DNA of 64,000 bases. It comes from Mycolicibacterium lutetiense (lineage in GTDB: Bacteria; Actinomycetota; Actinomycetes; Mycobacteriales; Mycobacteriaceae). Both the position numbers and the translations under genes were made by a program. Under the pieces are notes generated by a model, which had not been told where the DNA came from, did not search any database, and worked only from the letters and a program-made list of their open reading frames with translations. Shown piece after piece: positions 47,616 through 57,232 of the stretch; within the stretch, counting starts at the first letter, position 1, and every line of letters begins with the position of its first letter. The stretch is from positions 186,001 to 250,000 of the forward strand of contig NZ_JAGIOP010000002.1 in assembly GCF_017876775.1 (NCBI RefSeq), read 5' to 3'.

Positions 47616-49484
47616 ATGGGACACTTCCGCAGCAACATCCGTGACATCGAGTTCAACCTGTTCGAGGTGTTGGGCGTGGACCGCGTGTTCGGTGTCGGCC
47701 GATTCGCCGAACTGGACGTGGAGACCGTACGCGAGATGCTCGCAGAGATGGTGCGGTTGGCCGAGGGGCCGATCGCCGATTCGTTCGCCGACAGTGACCG
47801 CAACCCGCCGGTATTCGATCCCGCGACCCACAGCGTGACGTTGCCCGAAGCCTTCAAGAAATCAGCGCGGGTGGTGCTCGACGGCGGCTGGCACAAAGTG
47901 GGCGTGTCGGCCGAACTTGGCGGGATCCCGGTGCCGCGCGCACTGGTATGGGCGCTGCAAGAGCAGGTGCTGGGCGCCAACCCCGCCGTCACGATGTACT
48001 GCCTCGGCAGCGGGTTCGCCCAAATCTTCTCCGACATAGCCACCGACGAGCAGAAGGAGTGGGCGAAGATCGCCTCCCAGCGCGACTGGGGATCATCAAT
48101 GGTGCTCACCGAGCCCGACGCGGGCTCCGACGTCGGAGCGGCCCGCACCAAGGCCGTCCAGCAGGAGGACGGCTCCTGGCACATCGACGGCGTGAAGCGG
48201 TTCATCACCTCAGCCGATTCCGACGACCTGTTCGAGAACATCTTCCACCTGGTGCTGGCCCGCCCCGAGGGCGCCGCGCAAGGCACCAAGGGTCTGTCCC
48301 TGTTCTTCGTGCCGAAGTTCCTCTTCGACTTCGAGACCGGCGAGCCCGGCGAGCGCAACGGCGTCTACGTCACAGGAGTCGAGCACAAGATGGGCCTGAA
48401 GGTCTCGGCAACCTGCGAGCTGACCTTCGGCCAGCATGACAAGCCTGCCAAGGGCTGGCTCGTCGGCGAGGTACACAACGGCATCGCCCAGATGTTCGAC
48501 GTCATCGAGCAGGCCCGAATGATGGTGGGCACCAAGGCCATCGCCACGCTGTCGACCGGCTACCTCAACGCACTCGAGTACGCCAAGACCCGCATCCAGG
48601 GCGCCGACCTGACCCAGATGACCGACAAGGCCGCGCCCCGCGTGAGCATCATTCACCACCCGGACGTGCGCCGCTCGCTGATGACGCAGAAGGCCTACGC
48701 CGAGGGCCTGCGTGCGATGTACCTCTACACCAGCACCTACCAGGGCCAGGACGGCGTCGCCGAGACGTTGCACGGCATCGACGCCGACCTGGCCGTGAAG
48801 ATCAACGATCTGCTGCTGCCGATCGTCAAGGGTGTCGGCTCCGAGCAGGCCTACGCCAAGCTGACCGAGAGCCTGCAGACCTTCGGCGGCTCCGGCTTCC
48901 TGCAGGACTACCCGATCGAGCAATACATCCGCGACGCCAAGATCGACTCGCTCTACGAAGGCACCACCGCCATCCAGGCGCAGGACTTCTTCTTCCGGAA
49001 GATCGTCCGCGACAAGGGTGTTGCGTTGGGCTACGTCGCAGGAGAGATCGAGCAGTTCATCAAGAACGAGTCCGGCAACGGCAGGCTCAAGGCCGAGCGC
49101 GAGCTGCTGGCCACCGCTCTGGCCGACACCCAAGCGATGGCGGCCGCGTTGACTGGGTACCTGATGGCCGCCCAAGAAGACATGACGAGCCTGTACAAAG
49201 TCGGCTTGGGTTCGGTGCGCTTCCTGATGAGCGTCGGCGACTTGATGATCGGCTGGCTGCTGCTGCAGCAGGCTGCGGTGGCGATCGACGCGCTCGACGC
49301 CGGAGCCGGGCTGCCGGCGACATCGGGCCAGGGCGCCAGCGGTGTCGACAAGGCATTCTATGAGGGCAAGATCGCGGTGGCGTCGTTCTTCGCGAAGAAC
49401 TTCCTGCCCCAGCTCACCAGCACCCGCGCGGTTCTCGACAACCTCGACCTCGACATCATGGAACTCGACGAAGCGGCTTTTTGA
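47616..49484 (+). CDS. Acyl-CoA dehydrogenase, FadE5-like
   Basis: A 622-residue flavoenzyme, long for the family as FadE5 (Rv0244c) is. The N-terminus [19 protein letters not shown] is typical of this subgroup. Further motifs are [19 protein letters not shown] (FAD and substrate loop), KRFITSAD and [27 protein letters not shown] with the catalytic Glu in YEGTT. It dehydrogenates acyl-CoA in beta-oxidation. It lies in the lipid-gene block with the desaturase and lipase. Confidence 0.9.
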   Translation: MGHFRSNIRDIEFNLFEVLGVDRVFGVGRFAELDVETVREMLAEMVRLAEGPIADSFADSDRNPPVFDPATHSVTLPEAFKKSARVVLDGGWHKVGVSAELGGIPVPRALVWALQEQVLGANPAVTMYCLGSGFAQIFSDIATDEQKEWAKIASQRDWGSSMVLTEPDAGSDVGAARTKAVQQEDGSWHIDGVKRFITSADSDDLFENIFHLVLARPEGAAQGTKGLSLFFVPKFLFDFETGEPGERNGVYVTGVEHKMGLKVSATCELTFGQHDKPAKGWLVGEVHNGIAQMFDVIEQARMMVGTKAIATLSTGYLNALEYAKTRIQGADLTQMTDKAAPRVSIIHHPDVRRSLMTQKAYAEGLRAMYLYTSTYQGQDGVAETLHGIDADLAVKINDLLLPIVKGVGSEQAYAKLTESLQTFGGSGFLQDYPIEQYIRDAKIDSLYEGTTAIQAQDFFFRKIVRDKGVALGYVAGEIEQFIKNESGNGRLKAERELLATALADTQAMAAALTGYLMAAQEDMTSLYKVGLGSVRFLMSVGDLMIGWLLLQQAAVAIDALDAGAGLPATSGQGASGVDKAFYEGKIAVASFFAKNFLPQLTSTRAVLDNLDLDIMELDEAAF

Positions 49485-49528
49485 CGCAACCGGCCCGTTC
49501 TGGCTCTCGAGAACGGAGGCAGAACGGC

Positions 49529-50815
49529 TCATCCCCGATCGACTTGCCCACCCCGAAGACCCTCAATCCGCTCTTCGGAAGCTGAGACTGCGACTGTTTG
49601 GCGGGACGGTGTTGGCTCGACGCCCAGCGCTACCGTCAGGTCGAGGATCATGCGGGGATCGGTCAAACGCCCGCCGTAGAGTTCCCGCAGCTGGCCGAGA
49701 CGGTAGCGCACGGTCCCGGGATGGACGAACAGTTCTGCAGCGATGTCATCTCGTCGTCCATGATGAAGAAGCCAGGATCGCAAGGTGGCGATGAGGTTGT
49801 CGCGCACGACGGGGCGCAGCTCGCTCAACGGCGCCAGTGTCTGCGAACGGAGATCTGCGAGTGCCTCGCTGTCGGCTCCCAGCACCAACTCGGTCAGGAG
49901 GCGTTCGGTGTCGGTGACCGGTTCAGCATCCAAGTTCATCACCAGTGCCCGTGCCACCCGACGCACTGATTGGCCTGCCTGCATCCACGGCCGCGCCGGG
50001 CCGACGACACTTCCTTCTATGGAGAACGACGATAGGAACTCCTCACGCGCGGAACCCCCGACATCAGGGACCAACACCAACGACATCGGGCGTTCAATGG
50101 GTCCCACCGCGTCGTCGGGCACCTCCAGGGTGCGACGATCGATCATCATCGCCGTAGCCACCGCCCTGCCGCTGCGCACCGCCACGGCTGTCAACGTTCG
50201 CGGCGGCGACCAGTCGGCGCGCTCCGCGCTGACGAGCAGCTCCTCGGCGCTCGCCGAACCGATCAAGCGGCGTGTCAACAGTTCCCGCGCGCGTTGGCGA
50301 GCTAAACCTGTCTTGGCGAGTTCGTCGGCATGCCCGGACACCGCCGCCGCCGACAACCGGTCCATGTACGCGAAGATCAGCTCCGCGAACACGGCGAGCT
50401 GATCTCCAGGCAAATCGTGAGTGACGGCAAGGCTGCTCCACTGGCGCCAGACCGTACGAGCGCCGACCCGATAGGCCGCCAACAACATCTCCGGACTGCG
50501 ACTAGCGCGGGCCTCAGCCCTGCCCAACGAGTAGCCCCCGTCCAAAGCGGGATCCTGCGCTGGTGACGTGTCGGGGTCCTTCCCCTCGGCGACGAGTTCG
50601 ATGAAGACGGTGATGGTCTGATCCACGGCATTCTCGATTAGGCGCCGCTGAGCGCCGACGGCATCGGCATAGGCGGGCACCTCGGTCAGGACACGGGCGA
50701 TGGTGTGCTGCGACAGCAGGGGCAGTCCGTCCCGAACGGCACGCAGCAACGAGGGCGGCAACCGCAGTCGCAGCGACTGACCGGCCGCTGCCTGCGGATC
50801 ATTCGACAACGTCAT
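49529..50815 (-). CDS. PucR/CdaR-type transcriptional regulator
   Basis: A 428-residue regulator. The C-terminal PucR-type helix-turn-helix reads LRSWLLHHGRRDDIAAELFVHPGTVRYRLGQLRELYGG (residues about 345-385). The N-terminal part is helical with a GGDEF-like-free sensory region, as in mycobacterial PucR proteins. It converges on the fadE5-like gene with a 44-base gap. It may control the adjacent lipid genes; no operator was identified. Confidence 0.8.
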   Translation of the reverse strand: MTLSNDPQAAAGQSLRLRLPPSLLRAVRDGLPLLSQHTIARVLTEVPAYADAVGAQRRLIENAVDQTITVFIELVAEGKDPDTSPAQDPALDGGYSLGRAEARASRSPEMLLAAYRVGARTVWRQWSSLAVTHDLPGDQLAVFAELIFAYMDRLSAAAVSGHADELAKTGLARQRARELLTRRLIGSASAEELLVSAERADWSPPRTLTAVAVRSGRAVATAMMIDRRTLEVPDDAVGPIERPMSLVLVPDVGGSAREEFLSSFSIEGSVVGPARPWMQAGQSVRRVARALVMNLDAEPVTDTERLLTELVLGADSEALADLRSQTLAPLSELRPVVRDNLIATLRSWLLHHGRRDDIAAELFVHPGTVRYRLGQLRELYGGRLTDPRMILDLTVALGVEPTPSRQTVAVSASEERIEGLRGGQVDRG

Positions 50816-51112
50816 GCGATCCCGACAGACCGTGTCCGTTGGCCAGGAAGAGTAAATGGTACTTCACGGAGGGACCGTTCCGTTGAATTGTTGTGCGCTG
50901 AGTATAGGGCCCCCGTACCAATGCGCCGCAGGTCAGGCGCCGCCGTCGTCCACCGTGTCACCTTCAACGCCGCACATCCTCAAAAGCCGGCACTATCAGC
51001 TTTGCCGAAACCTCGGCGACTGCGACTCGTTCGAGCTCGACGCCGACACGGTGTTCGTGCGAAGCGGTCACGCGCCGAAACTCGGCAAGTGGTATGTCCC
51101 CCGGCTGATGCG
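50816..51112. other. Region without a supported gene
   Basis: A plus-strand frame here contains LDADTVFVRSGHAPKLGKWY (near 51035-51095), which has protein-like codon use but no start and no identifiable family. It might be a further gene remnant. Nothing else was recognised. Confidence 0.4.
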
Positions 51113-51534
51113 CTACGACTCGACCAGTGCCTTAAGGCGCTTCAGCGAGCGTATGCCCTACCTGGCGGGTCGCGAGTCGGTCGGCAATCAGGCCCAGCAC
51201 ACCGCCCGGCGCCTGATACGACAGACGGAATGTCATCTGGGTCCGGCCGTCCCCGTCGTCGCGCAGCCGGAAGCGTCCACGCAGAGTCACGCCTGTGATG
51301 CCGATGAAAGCCAGGTCGCGCGGCTCGTCGAACTCGACGATTTCGATCAGGCCACCGACCGGCACTGAACCGATCTTCCAGTGCGCGGTGTAGCGAGCTC
51401 CAATCCGGGCCGTCGGTGATCGTTTCCCACCGCGCCAGGTTCGCCATGAACGTCGGATAGCAGTCGGGGTCGCCGATCACTTTCCAGATGGTGTCGCGGT
51501 CGGCGGTCACCACGCACCGGCGCTCGACGCGCAT
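51113..51534 (-). pseudogene. SRPBCC-family (polyketide cyclase-like) gene with two frameshifts
   Basis: The start MRVERRCVVTADRDTIWKVI is in one frame. Near 51400, after ITDGPDW, homology jumps to another frame reading ARYTAHWKIGSVPVGGLIEI and on to GHTLAEA. A second shift near 51140 is needed to reach the expected end LKALVES and the stop at 51113. The fold is a START-like lipid-binding domain. The ATG overlaps the stop of the acyltransferase fragment. Confidence 0.7.
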
Positions 51535-51870
51535 CAGCCGAGCACCGGGAAACGACGTTCGGCGGCCAGCCGGTCCACGCCGGCTTGCAAGCTGGCCATC
51601 ACCTTGTCGTGCACGGCCTGGTCGTCGCCGTCCACGTCGATCGGGTCTTGTACTTCGAGCGCGATCTTGGCCGGCAGCGGAATGTGTCCGGCCAGGTCGC
51701 CGATGTTCAGTCCCCACGGCAGCGCGAGGGAGATCGGAACGCTCTTGAGCCGCAGCAGTTTGTCGGCGAGCAGCAGTTTGGCCAGCCACTGACCCCGGTT
51801 CAGGAACAGCGCCTCCTGGCCGCCGACGCTGGCCAACGTGCACTCCGCCGATACCACACACGCCGTCCTG
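51534..51870 (-). pseudogene. C-terminal fragment of a PlsC-like lysophospholipid acyltransferase
   Basis: The recognisable part (SVGGQEALFLNRGQWLAKLL, ISLALPWGLNIGD, HIPLPAKIALEVQDPI) is the end of a 1-acylglycerol-3-phosphate acyltransferase-type protein. The catalytic HxxxxD region is missing. The open frame continues upstream to 52046, but that part is not acyltransferase-like. Its stop overlaps the SRPBCC start (ATGA), showing that the two once formed an operon. Confidence 0.65.
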
Positions 51871-51954
51871 GGTGAGCCGCCAGCCGAAACCCTGTTTTTC
51901 GTGACCATGTCCGCGGTGTACGGATGTCGCGGCTCAAGGCCGAGCAGGTCGTCA

Positions 51955-52424
51955 TTAGGCCGCGGGTCGGCGATCTCGTGTGTCGGCGGGTGGTGGGCTC
52001 CAGGACCGGGGGGTGAGCCGTCGGCCCAAGACGACCTTCGCGGCAACGAGAGCCATGTTGAGCAGTCCGCGTATTCCGTTTAGCGACGCTGCTGTCGACC
52101 ACACCGTCTTGATGCCCGGTGGGGGAAGCGGCCGTCTGGCGATGCGGTCGGTCAGCCACTCCAGCGCTGTCGGCGTCGACAAGGGCATCAGGGTGATGTG
52201 CTCGCTGAGCCGGTCGCGTAGATATTGCACGTGCGCCCCGGCGTCGAGGTAGCGATCGACCTGCCCATCGACGTCGGCGATGTCGATGAACTGGTCGTGC
52301 ACGGGCGCCACGACCAGCAGTGGACAGGTTGGCGCCCGCTGTCCGAGCCGGAGGCCGTCGATGATGGTGACGATTTCTGGTTCGGCGAGCAGGTCGGCCA
52401 TCGGTATGTCGAGGTAGTCGTCGC
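51955..52424 (-). pseudogene. C-terminal fragment of a second LIP-family lipase
   Basis: The frame reads DDYLDIPMADLLAEPE, then CPLLVVAPVHDQFIDIADVD and LSEHITLMPLSTPTAL, clearly parallel to the intact lipase at 45950-47299 (for example HPVHDQFIDVADVD). The nucleophile Ser region is absent. Homology ends near 52424, where the AraC fragment begins on the other strand. It is non-functional. Confidence 0.75.
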
Positions 52425-52953
52425 TCATCCCGCGCCGGCGTCGCTCGAACCGTATCGGGCGTTCGTGCCGCTGCCCGCGTTCAACGCGGACTCGAACTTC
52501 ATCCAGTTGAACCGCGACATACTCGACCTGCCCCTCCCGCAGGCAGACCCGTACGCGGCAGCGGCCACCCAAGAGCAATGCCGACACATGCTGGCCCAAC
52601 GTCGTGCGCGATCCGGGTACGCGGGACAGGTCCGCGATCGATTGGTGCAACAGCCGGGGAATCTGCCCGACTTGGAGGCCGTCGCTTCAGAACTTCACAT
52701 GAGTTCGCGCACGCTGCGGCGCAACCTCACCAAAGAAGGAACCTCCTACCGGAGCCTCGTCGATGAAGTTCGCGAGCGTCTCGCCGACGAACTCCTCGCC
52801 ACCGGCGCACTCAGCGTCGCCGAGATCGGCCGACGTTTGGGTTATGCCGACACACCAAGCTTCACCTCCGCCTTCAAGAGATGGAAAGGCGACGTTCCGC
52901 CGCGTACATACGCCAAATATGTTCGGCAGCAATCCAACCGAGGCTCAGACTAA
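52425..52953 (+). pseudogene. C-terminal half of an AraC-family regulator
   Basis: From about 52425 the frame reads AHPAPASLEPYRAFVPLPAF and goes on to a complete AraC DNA-binding domain (SSRTLRRNLTKEGTSYRSLV and LSVAEIGRRLGYADTPSFTSAFKRWKG). The N-terminal ligand domain is cut at the junction with the lipase fragment. The upstream open frame to 52225 is antisense to the lipase and not native. Confidence 0.75.
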
Positions 52954-53358
52954 CGTTTAGCCGGATGAACAAGCGCGTGCCCAACACCGACGACGACGCC
53001 ACCGAGCTGTTAGCGATACCTGCCATATGAGCTTCGGCCTGGCCATCTCAGCCCGGCCATCTCACGACCGTACCGGCATGACAAAGCCGAAGCGGATTCC
53101 GGTAGCCACCAGGAGTTGTGCGGAAACCCATGAATCCCCGTCGTCGTCTCGTTACGTTTTCTGTCTCGGAGGGCGACGGTTCCCAGCCAATCTGACTAGT
53201 CACCACGATTGCAGCATGTGACCCCGCCGTCACGCGTTGGCTCGTCTGTAGAAACGAGACAGCCAGCCGACGCCAGTGCCGACCGGATGTATCCGCAGTT
53301 AACGTTGTCTCATTTCCTGTCTTGTCTCCCATGTCGGGCGATCATGATCGGCTGGGTG
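52954..53358. other. Non-coding end region of the island with TGTCTC/GAGACA repeats
   Basis: These 405 bases hold no supported gene. The hexamer TGTCTC or its complement, or the pentamer GTCTC, occurs near 53147, 53162, 53256, 53306 and 53323. The part GTCTCGTTAC (53146) is mirrored by AACGAGAC (53253). Such clustered sites next to an element end could be recombinase or resolvase binding sites. Confidence 0.4.
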
Positions 53359-53383
53359 GACAACTGTCGAATGGGCGAGTGAA
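53359..53383. repeat. Right end of the island (25 bp)
   Basis: Identical to 43047-43071 over 25 bases. It directly abuts the cut molybdoenzyme gene: on the minus strand the coding sequence runs RLRIHGMV and then enters this repeat. It contains GACA-AC-TGTC and is partly an inverted copy of the left end. Confidence 0.8.
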
Positions 53384-54185
53384 CCACCATGCCGTGGATG
53401 CGCAATCGCCACTCGTCGCGGCTCAACTGCGGAACGCTGAGTGCGGTGTCCACGCGGTAGAAGTCCGCGCTGTCGGTGATGAAGCTGGGCAGCGCAACGT
53501 TTTTGGGCTGGGCGTCGGGCGGTAGCGGGGGAGCCGGCACGCGCGGCATCGGCAGCTCAGCGGTGTCGCGTTCTGCCGCCACCGAACTCGTCATCCGGCC
53601 GACAACGACACCCAGAAGTCCGGTGGCCGCACCGAATCCGAGCAGACCGGCGGTGGCCAGCCACATGCGCCTGGTGGTGTCGAACTGCTCGGCATCGTCG
53701 TTCGGGGTGGTCCACAGTCGCTGCACGAGCAGTCGCAGTACCGCGACTCCACCGGCGGTGCCCACCACCGTCGGCACGATGTCGGCCATTGTCGCGCCGG
53801 GCCGCGAGAGCACTGCCGCGCAGGCGACCAGTCCGGCGACCACGAAGATCGCGCTGCCGATCCGGCGGCGCCGGGTTTCGTACGTCGCGGCGATGGCCGC
53901 GATGGTGGCGATCACCGCCAGCACGACGACGGCGAGGAACAGTTTGTCCAGGCTGCCCAGCGTTTGGATCACGAACTCTTTGACCGGGCCCGGGGTCAGG
54001 TCCACGATCGCCGAACCGACCGCGTTGAGCGGATCGGCCGGTGCCCCGAACGGAATGGTGACAAGCTGAGCGATGCCGAGCGAGACCGCGGCAGCAGCAA
54101 CTCCGCCGAGCATCCGTGCGTTCGACGAGGGCTCGGGCGAGGGCTCGGACGAGCCCTCGGATGAGGACGTTGAGGAGTGAGCCAT
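53384..54185 (-). pseudogene. N-terminal half of the cut sulfite-oxidase-fold membrane oxidoreductase
   Basis: From the ATG at 54185 about 267 residues are coded: a Ser/Glu-rich leader, five or so hydrophobic segments (for example MLGGVAAAAVSLGIAQLVTIPFG, LFLAVVVLAVIATIAAIAATY, AGLLGFGAATGLLGVVVGRM) and the beginning of the molybdopterin domain (FITDSADFYRVDTALSVPQL, EWRLRIHGMV). It then runs into the island end and stops. The rest of the gene is at 23709-24487. Relatives (Rv0218-like) are membrane-anchored molybdoenzymes of unknown substrate. Confidence 0.85.
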
Positions 54186-54214
54186 CGTCACCAAGCTACT
54201 CCCGGAAACCGAAC

Positions 54215-54249
54215 AGGGAGCCTGTCGTGGGGGTGACGACAGGCTCCCT
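54215..54249 (-). terminator. Strong hairpin downstream of fbpB
   Basis: Arms AGGGAGCCTGTCGT (54215-54228) and ACGACAGGCTCCCT (54236-54249) pair perfectly around a seven-base loop, 15 bases after the fbpB stop. No long T-run follows, which is common for mycobacterial terminators. It separates fbpB from the molybdoenzyme gene on the same strand. Confidence 0.75.
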
Positions 54250-54263
54250 GGTTTGGTTGATTG

Positions 54264-55376
<1,113 letters not shown>

Positions 55377-55416
55377 TTACTAACGGTTGGAACTCGGCGC
55401 CGAGACACTTGACGAG

Positions 55417-56724
55417 TCAGTGCGGCTGGATGATCAGCCACCCGTGTGGCGGAACCCCGGTCCGGGTGACGTCGTCCTGGGGCGGCGCGCCCGAACCCGC
55501 GATCACCCGACCCGACCTCACCCCGAGGTCGGGCAACGACAGTGAAAGCGGTGCGTCGTCGATGTTGAACGCGACGATCAACGACTCGGGGCCGGCGCCG
55601 GTCCGGTAGACGTAGTGCGTGTTGGTCAGCAGCAAGGGCGCGGTCCTCGCCGTGTGCAGCCACGGATGGCGCCTGCGTAATCCGATCAAATACTGATGCA
55701 GCCGTAGTGCATCGGAATCATCTGGGGGAGTAGAGAATTCCGGTCGGACGGCGTCGTCGCCACCGCGACGTTCCTCTTTGACGCCGCGGTAGGCCGACTC
55801 GTCGCCGGCATAGATACTCGGGGTTCCACCGCTGGTCAGCAACAACACCAGCGCGTGTTCGAGGTGCGCGGAATTCTGCAACTGGCTGGCGATCCGGGTC
55901 ACGTCATGGTTGCCCACGAAGGTCAGCGGTACGAAGGTGTCGAGGAAGTCGTTGTGCCGCTTCAGCGCCCAGTCCAGCTCGTGGAAGTTGCCGTCGTTCA
56001 GGCTGCTCCAGATGGCCTTCCACAGCTCGTACTGGGTCACCGAGTCGAAGGTGGAGGCGCGGACGGTCGCGGCGTAGTCGCCGTGGATCACCTCGCCGAC
56101 GAACCAGGCCTCGGGGAACTCGCGACGCACCGACGGCAACACCTGCGCCCAGAACCGGTCGGGTACCGCGTACGCGGCGTCGAGGCGCCAGCCGTCGGCG
56201 CCGCGGCTCAACCAGTGCCGCATCACGGCGGCGGTGTGGTCCACCACTGCGGGCTCATCGTGGTCGAGCGTGATCAGCTCGTCGTGTCCTTCGAATGTGT
56301 CGAACCGAAAGTCCTTGCCGCGGCGGCGAAACCAGCGGGATGCGGGGTGATCCGGTCCGCCCTCGACGGCCTGACGGTACCGGGCGAAGTCGGTGCCCAC
56401 GTGGTTGAACACCCCGTCGAGCAGGATGCGCAGTCCGCGTTGTCGGGCCTCGGCGACCAGATGGTCGAAGTCGTCGTCGTCGCCCAGGCGTGGGTCGATC
56501 CGGAAATGGTCGGTGGTGTCATACCCGTGGGTGCGTGACGCGAAGATCGGCCCGAGCGCGATGCCGGAGGCGCCGAGTTGCACGGCGTGATCCAGCCATT
56601 CGGCGATCCGGCGCAACCGGTGTTCATCGGTCGACGGCGGCTGGTCGGTGGGAAACGCACCGACGAAGCCCAGCGGATACACCTGCCACCAGATGGCATG
56701 CGCGATCCACGCGGGCTCAGGCAC
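55417..56724 (-). CDS. GH13 alpha-amylase-family glycoside hydrolase
   Basis: A 435-residue (beta/alpha)8-barrel enzyme. Conserved regions are LLDGVFNHVG, GWRLDAAY with the nucleophile Asp, FVGEVIHGDY with the acid/base Glu and FVGNHDVTR with the third carboxylate. A short C-terminal beta domain follows. There is no signal peptide, so it would act on intracellular alpha-glucans or oligosaccharides. Its start overlaps the deaminase stop by eight bases, which implies one transcript. Confidence 0.85.
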   Translation of the reverse strand: MPEPAWIAHAIWWQVYPLGFVGAFPTDQPPSTDEHRLRRIAEWLDHAVQLGASGIALGPIFASRTHGYDTTDHFRIDPRLGDDDDFDHLVAEARQRGLRILLDGVFNHVGTDFARYRQAVEGGPDHPASRWFRRRGKDFRFDTFEGHDELITLDHDEPAVVDHTAAVMRHWLSRGADGWRLDAAYAVPDRFWAQVLPSVRREFPEAWFVGEVIHGDYAATVRASTFDSVTQYELWKAIWSSLNDGNFHELDWALKRHNDFLDTFVPLTFVGNHDVTRIASQLQNSAHLEHALVLLLTSGGTPSIYAGDESAYRGVKEERRGGDDAVRPEFSTPPDDSDALRLHQYLIGLRRRHPWLHTARTAPLLLTNTHYVYRTGAGPESLIVAFNIDDAPLSLSLPDLGVRSGRVIAGSGAPPQDDVTRTGVPPHGWLIIQPH

Positions 56725-57196
56725 GAAACCTCACCGCGTACAGGGCCTTCATGGTCTCGGCCAGTTCCGGGGCTGGGCCGTCCACGTCGATACCGGGGGC
56801 CACGGTGGTGATGGGTAGCGGCGCCACCGGACCGGCCGGCACACCCCATTCGGACAGCCAGCCGCTCAGTTGCGCCGAGGAGGTGGCGTAGACGATCCGG
56901 TTCAGGCCGACCCAGGCGTGCGCGGCGGAGCACATCGGGCAGTGCTCACCTGAGGTGTACACGGTGGCGCGGGCCCGGTCCTCGGGGCTCAGGTGCTCGA
57001 CGGCCCAGCGGGCGATGGCGAATTCGGGATGTTGGGTGGCGTCCCCGTCCTTGACCCTGTTGCGGTCGGTGAACATCGTCGTGCCAGCGTGATCGACCAG
57101 TATCGATCCGAAGGGTTCGTCGCCGTCGTCGAGCGCTTCGCGGGCCAAATCGACACATTTGCGCAGCTGACCCAGGTCGTTGTCGCTGATGGCCAC
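56717..57196 (-). CDS. Nucleoside/guanine deaminase (CDA superfamily)
   Basis: A 159-residue zinc deaminase. The zinc site is HPEFA (His plus catalytic Glu) and EHCPMCSAAH (two Cys); the first Pro of the usual PCxxC is replaced by His. It resembles cytosine/guanine or tRNA-type deaminases such as GuaD. It overlaps the GH13 gene at its 3' end and lies 36 bases after the TPR gene, so the three may be one operon. Confidence 0.85.
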   Translation of the reverse strand: MAISDNDLGQLRKCVDLAREALDDGDEPFGSILVDHAGTTMFTDRNRVKDGDATQHPEFAIARWAVEHLSPEDRARATVYTSGEHCPMCSAAHAWVGLNRIVYATSSAQLSGWLSEWGVPAGPVAPLPITTVAPGIDVDGPAPELAETMKALYAVRFRA

Positions 57197-57232
57197 GGAG
57201 GCGAGTTTACGCCCGAACCGATGTCGGACCCC

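Larger units (their letters stand above)
24488..53383. mobile_element. Composite genomic island of about 28.9 kb inserted in a molybdoenzyme gene
   Basis: The two halves of one oxidoreductase gene flank this segment in the same orientation, and the protein would read through (LRIHGMV joined to GDREITYSF) if the segment were removed. The left end carries a tyrosine-recombinase operon, and both ends carry short related inverted sequences. Cargo includes an IS256 element, a catabolic cluster, a lipid-gene block and many gene fragments. A second copy of the right end lies inside at 43047-43071, so the island may consist of two units of about 18.6 and 10.3 kb. No tRNA is at the junctions. Confidence 0.85.

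Noticed and set aside
50856..51368. Plus-strand frame with LDADTVFVRSGHAPKLGKWY
   Set aside because: Looks protein-like for about 45 residues but then becomes antisense to the SRPBCC pseudogene; no identity could be given.
24488..53383. Prophage or conjugative element
   Set aside because: No capsid, terminase, portal, relaxase, type IV secretion or replication gene is present in the island.
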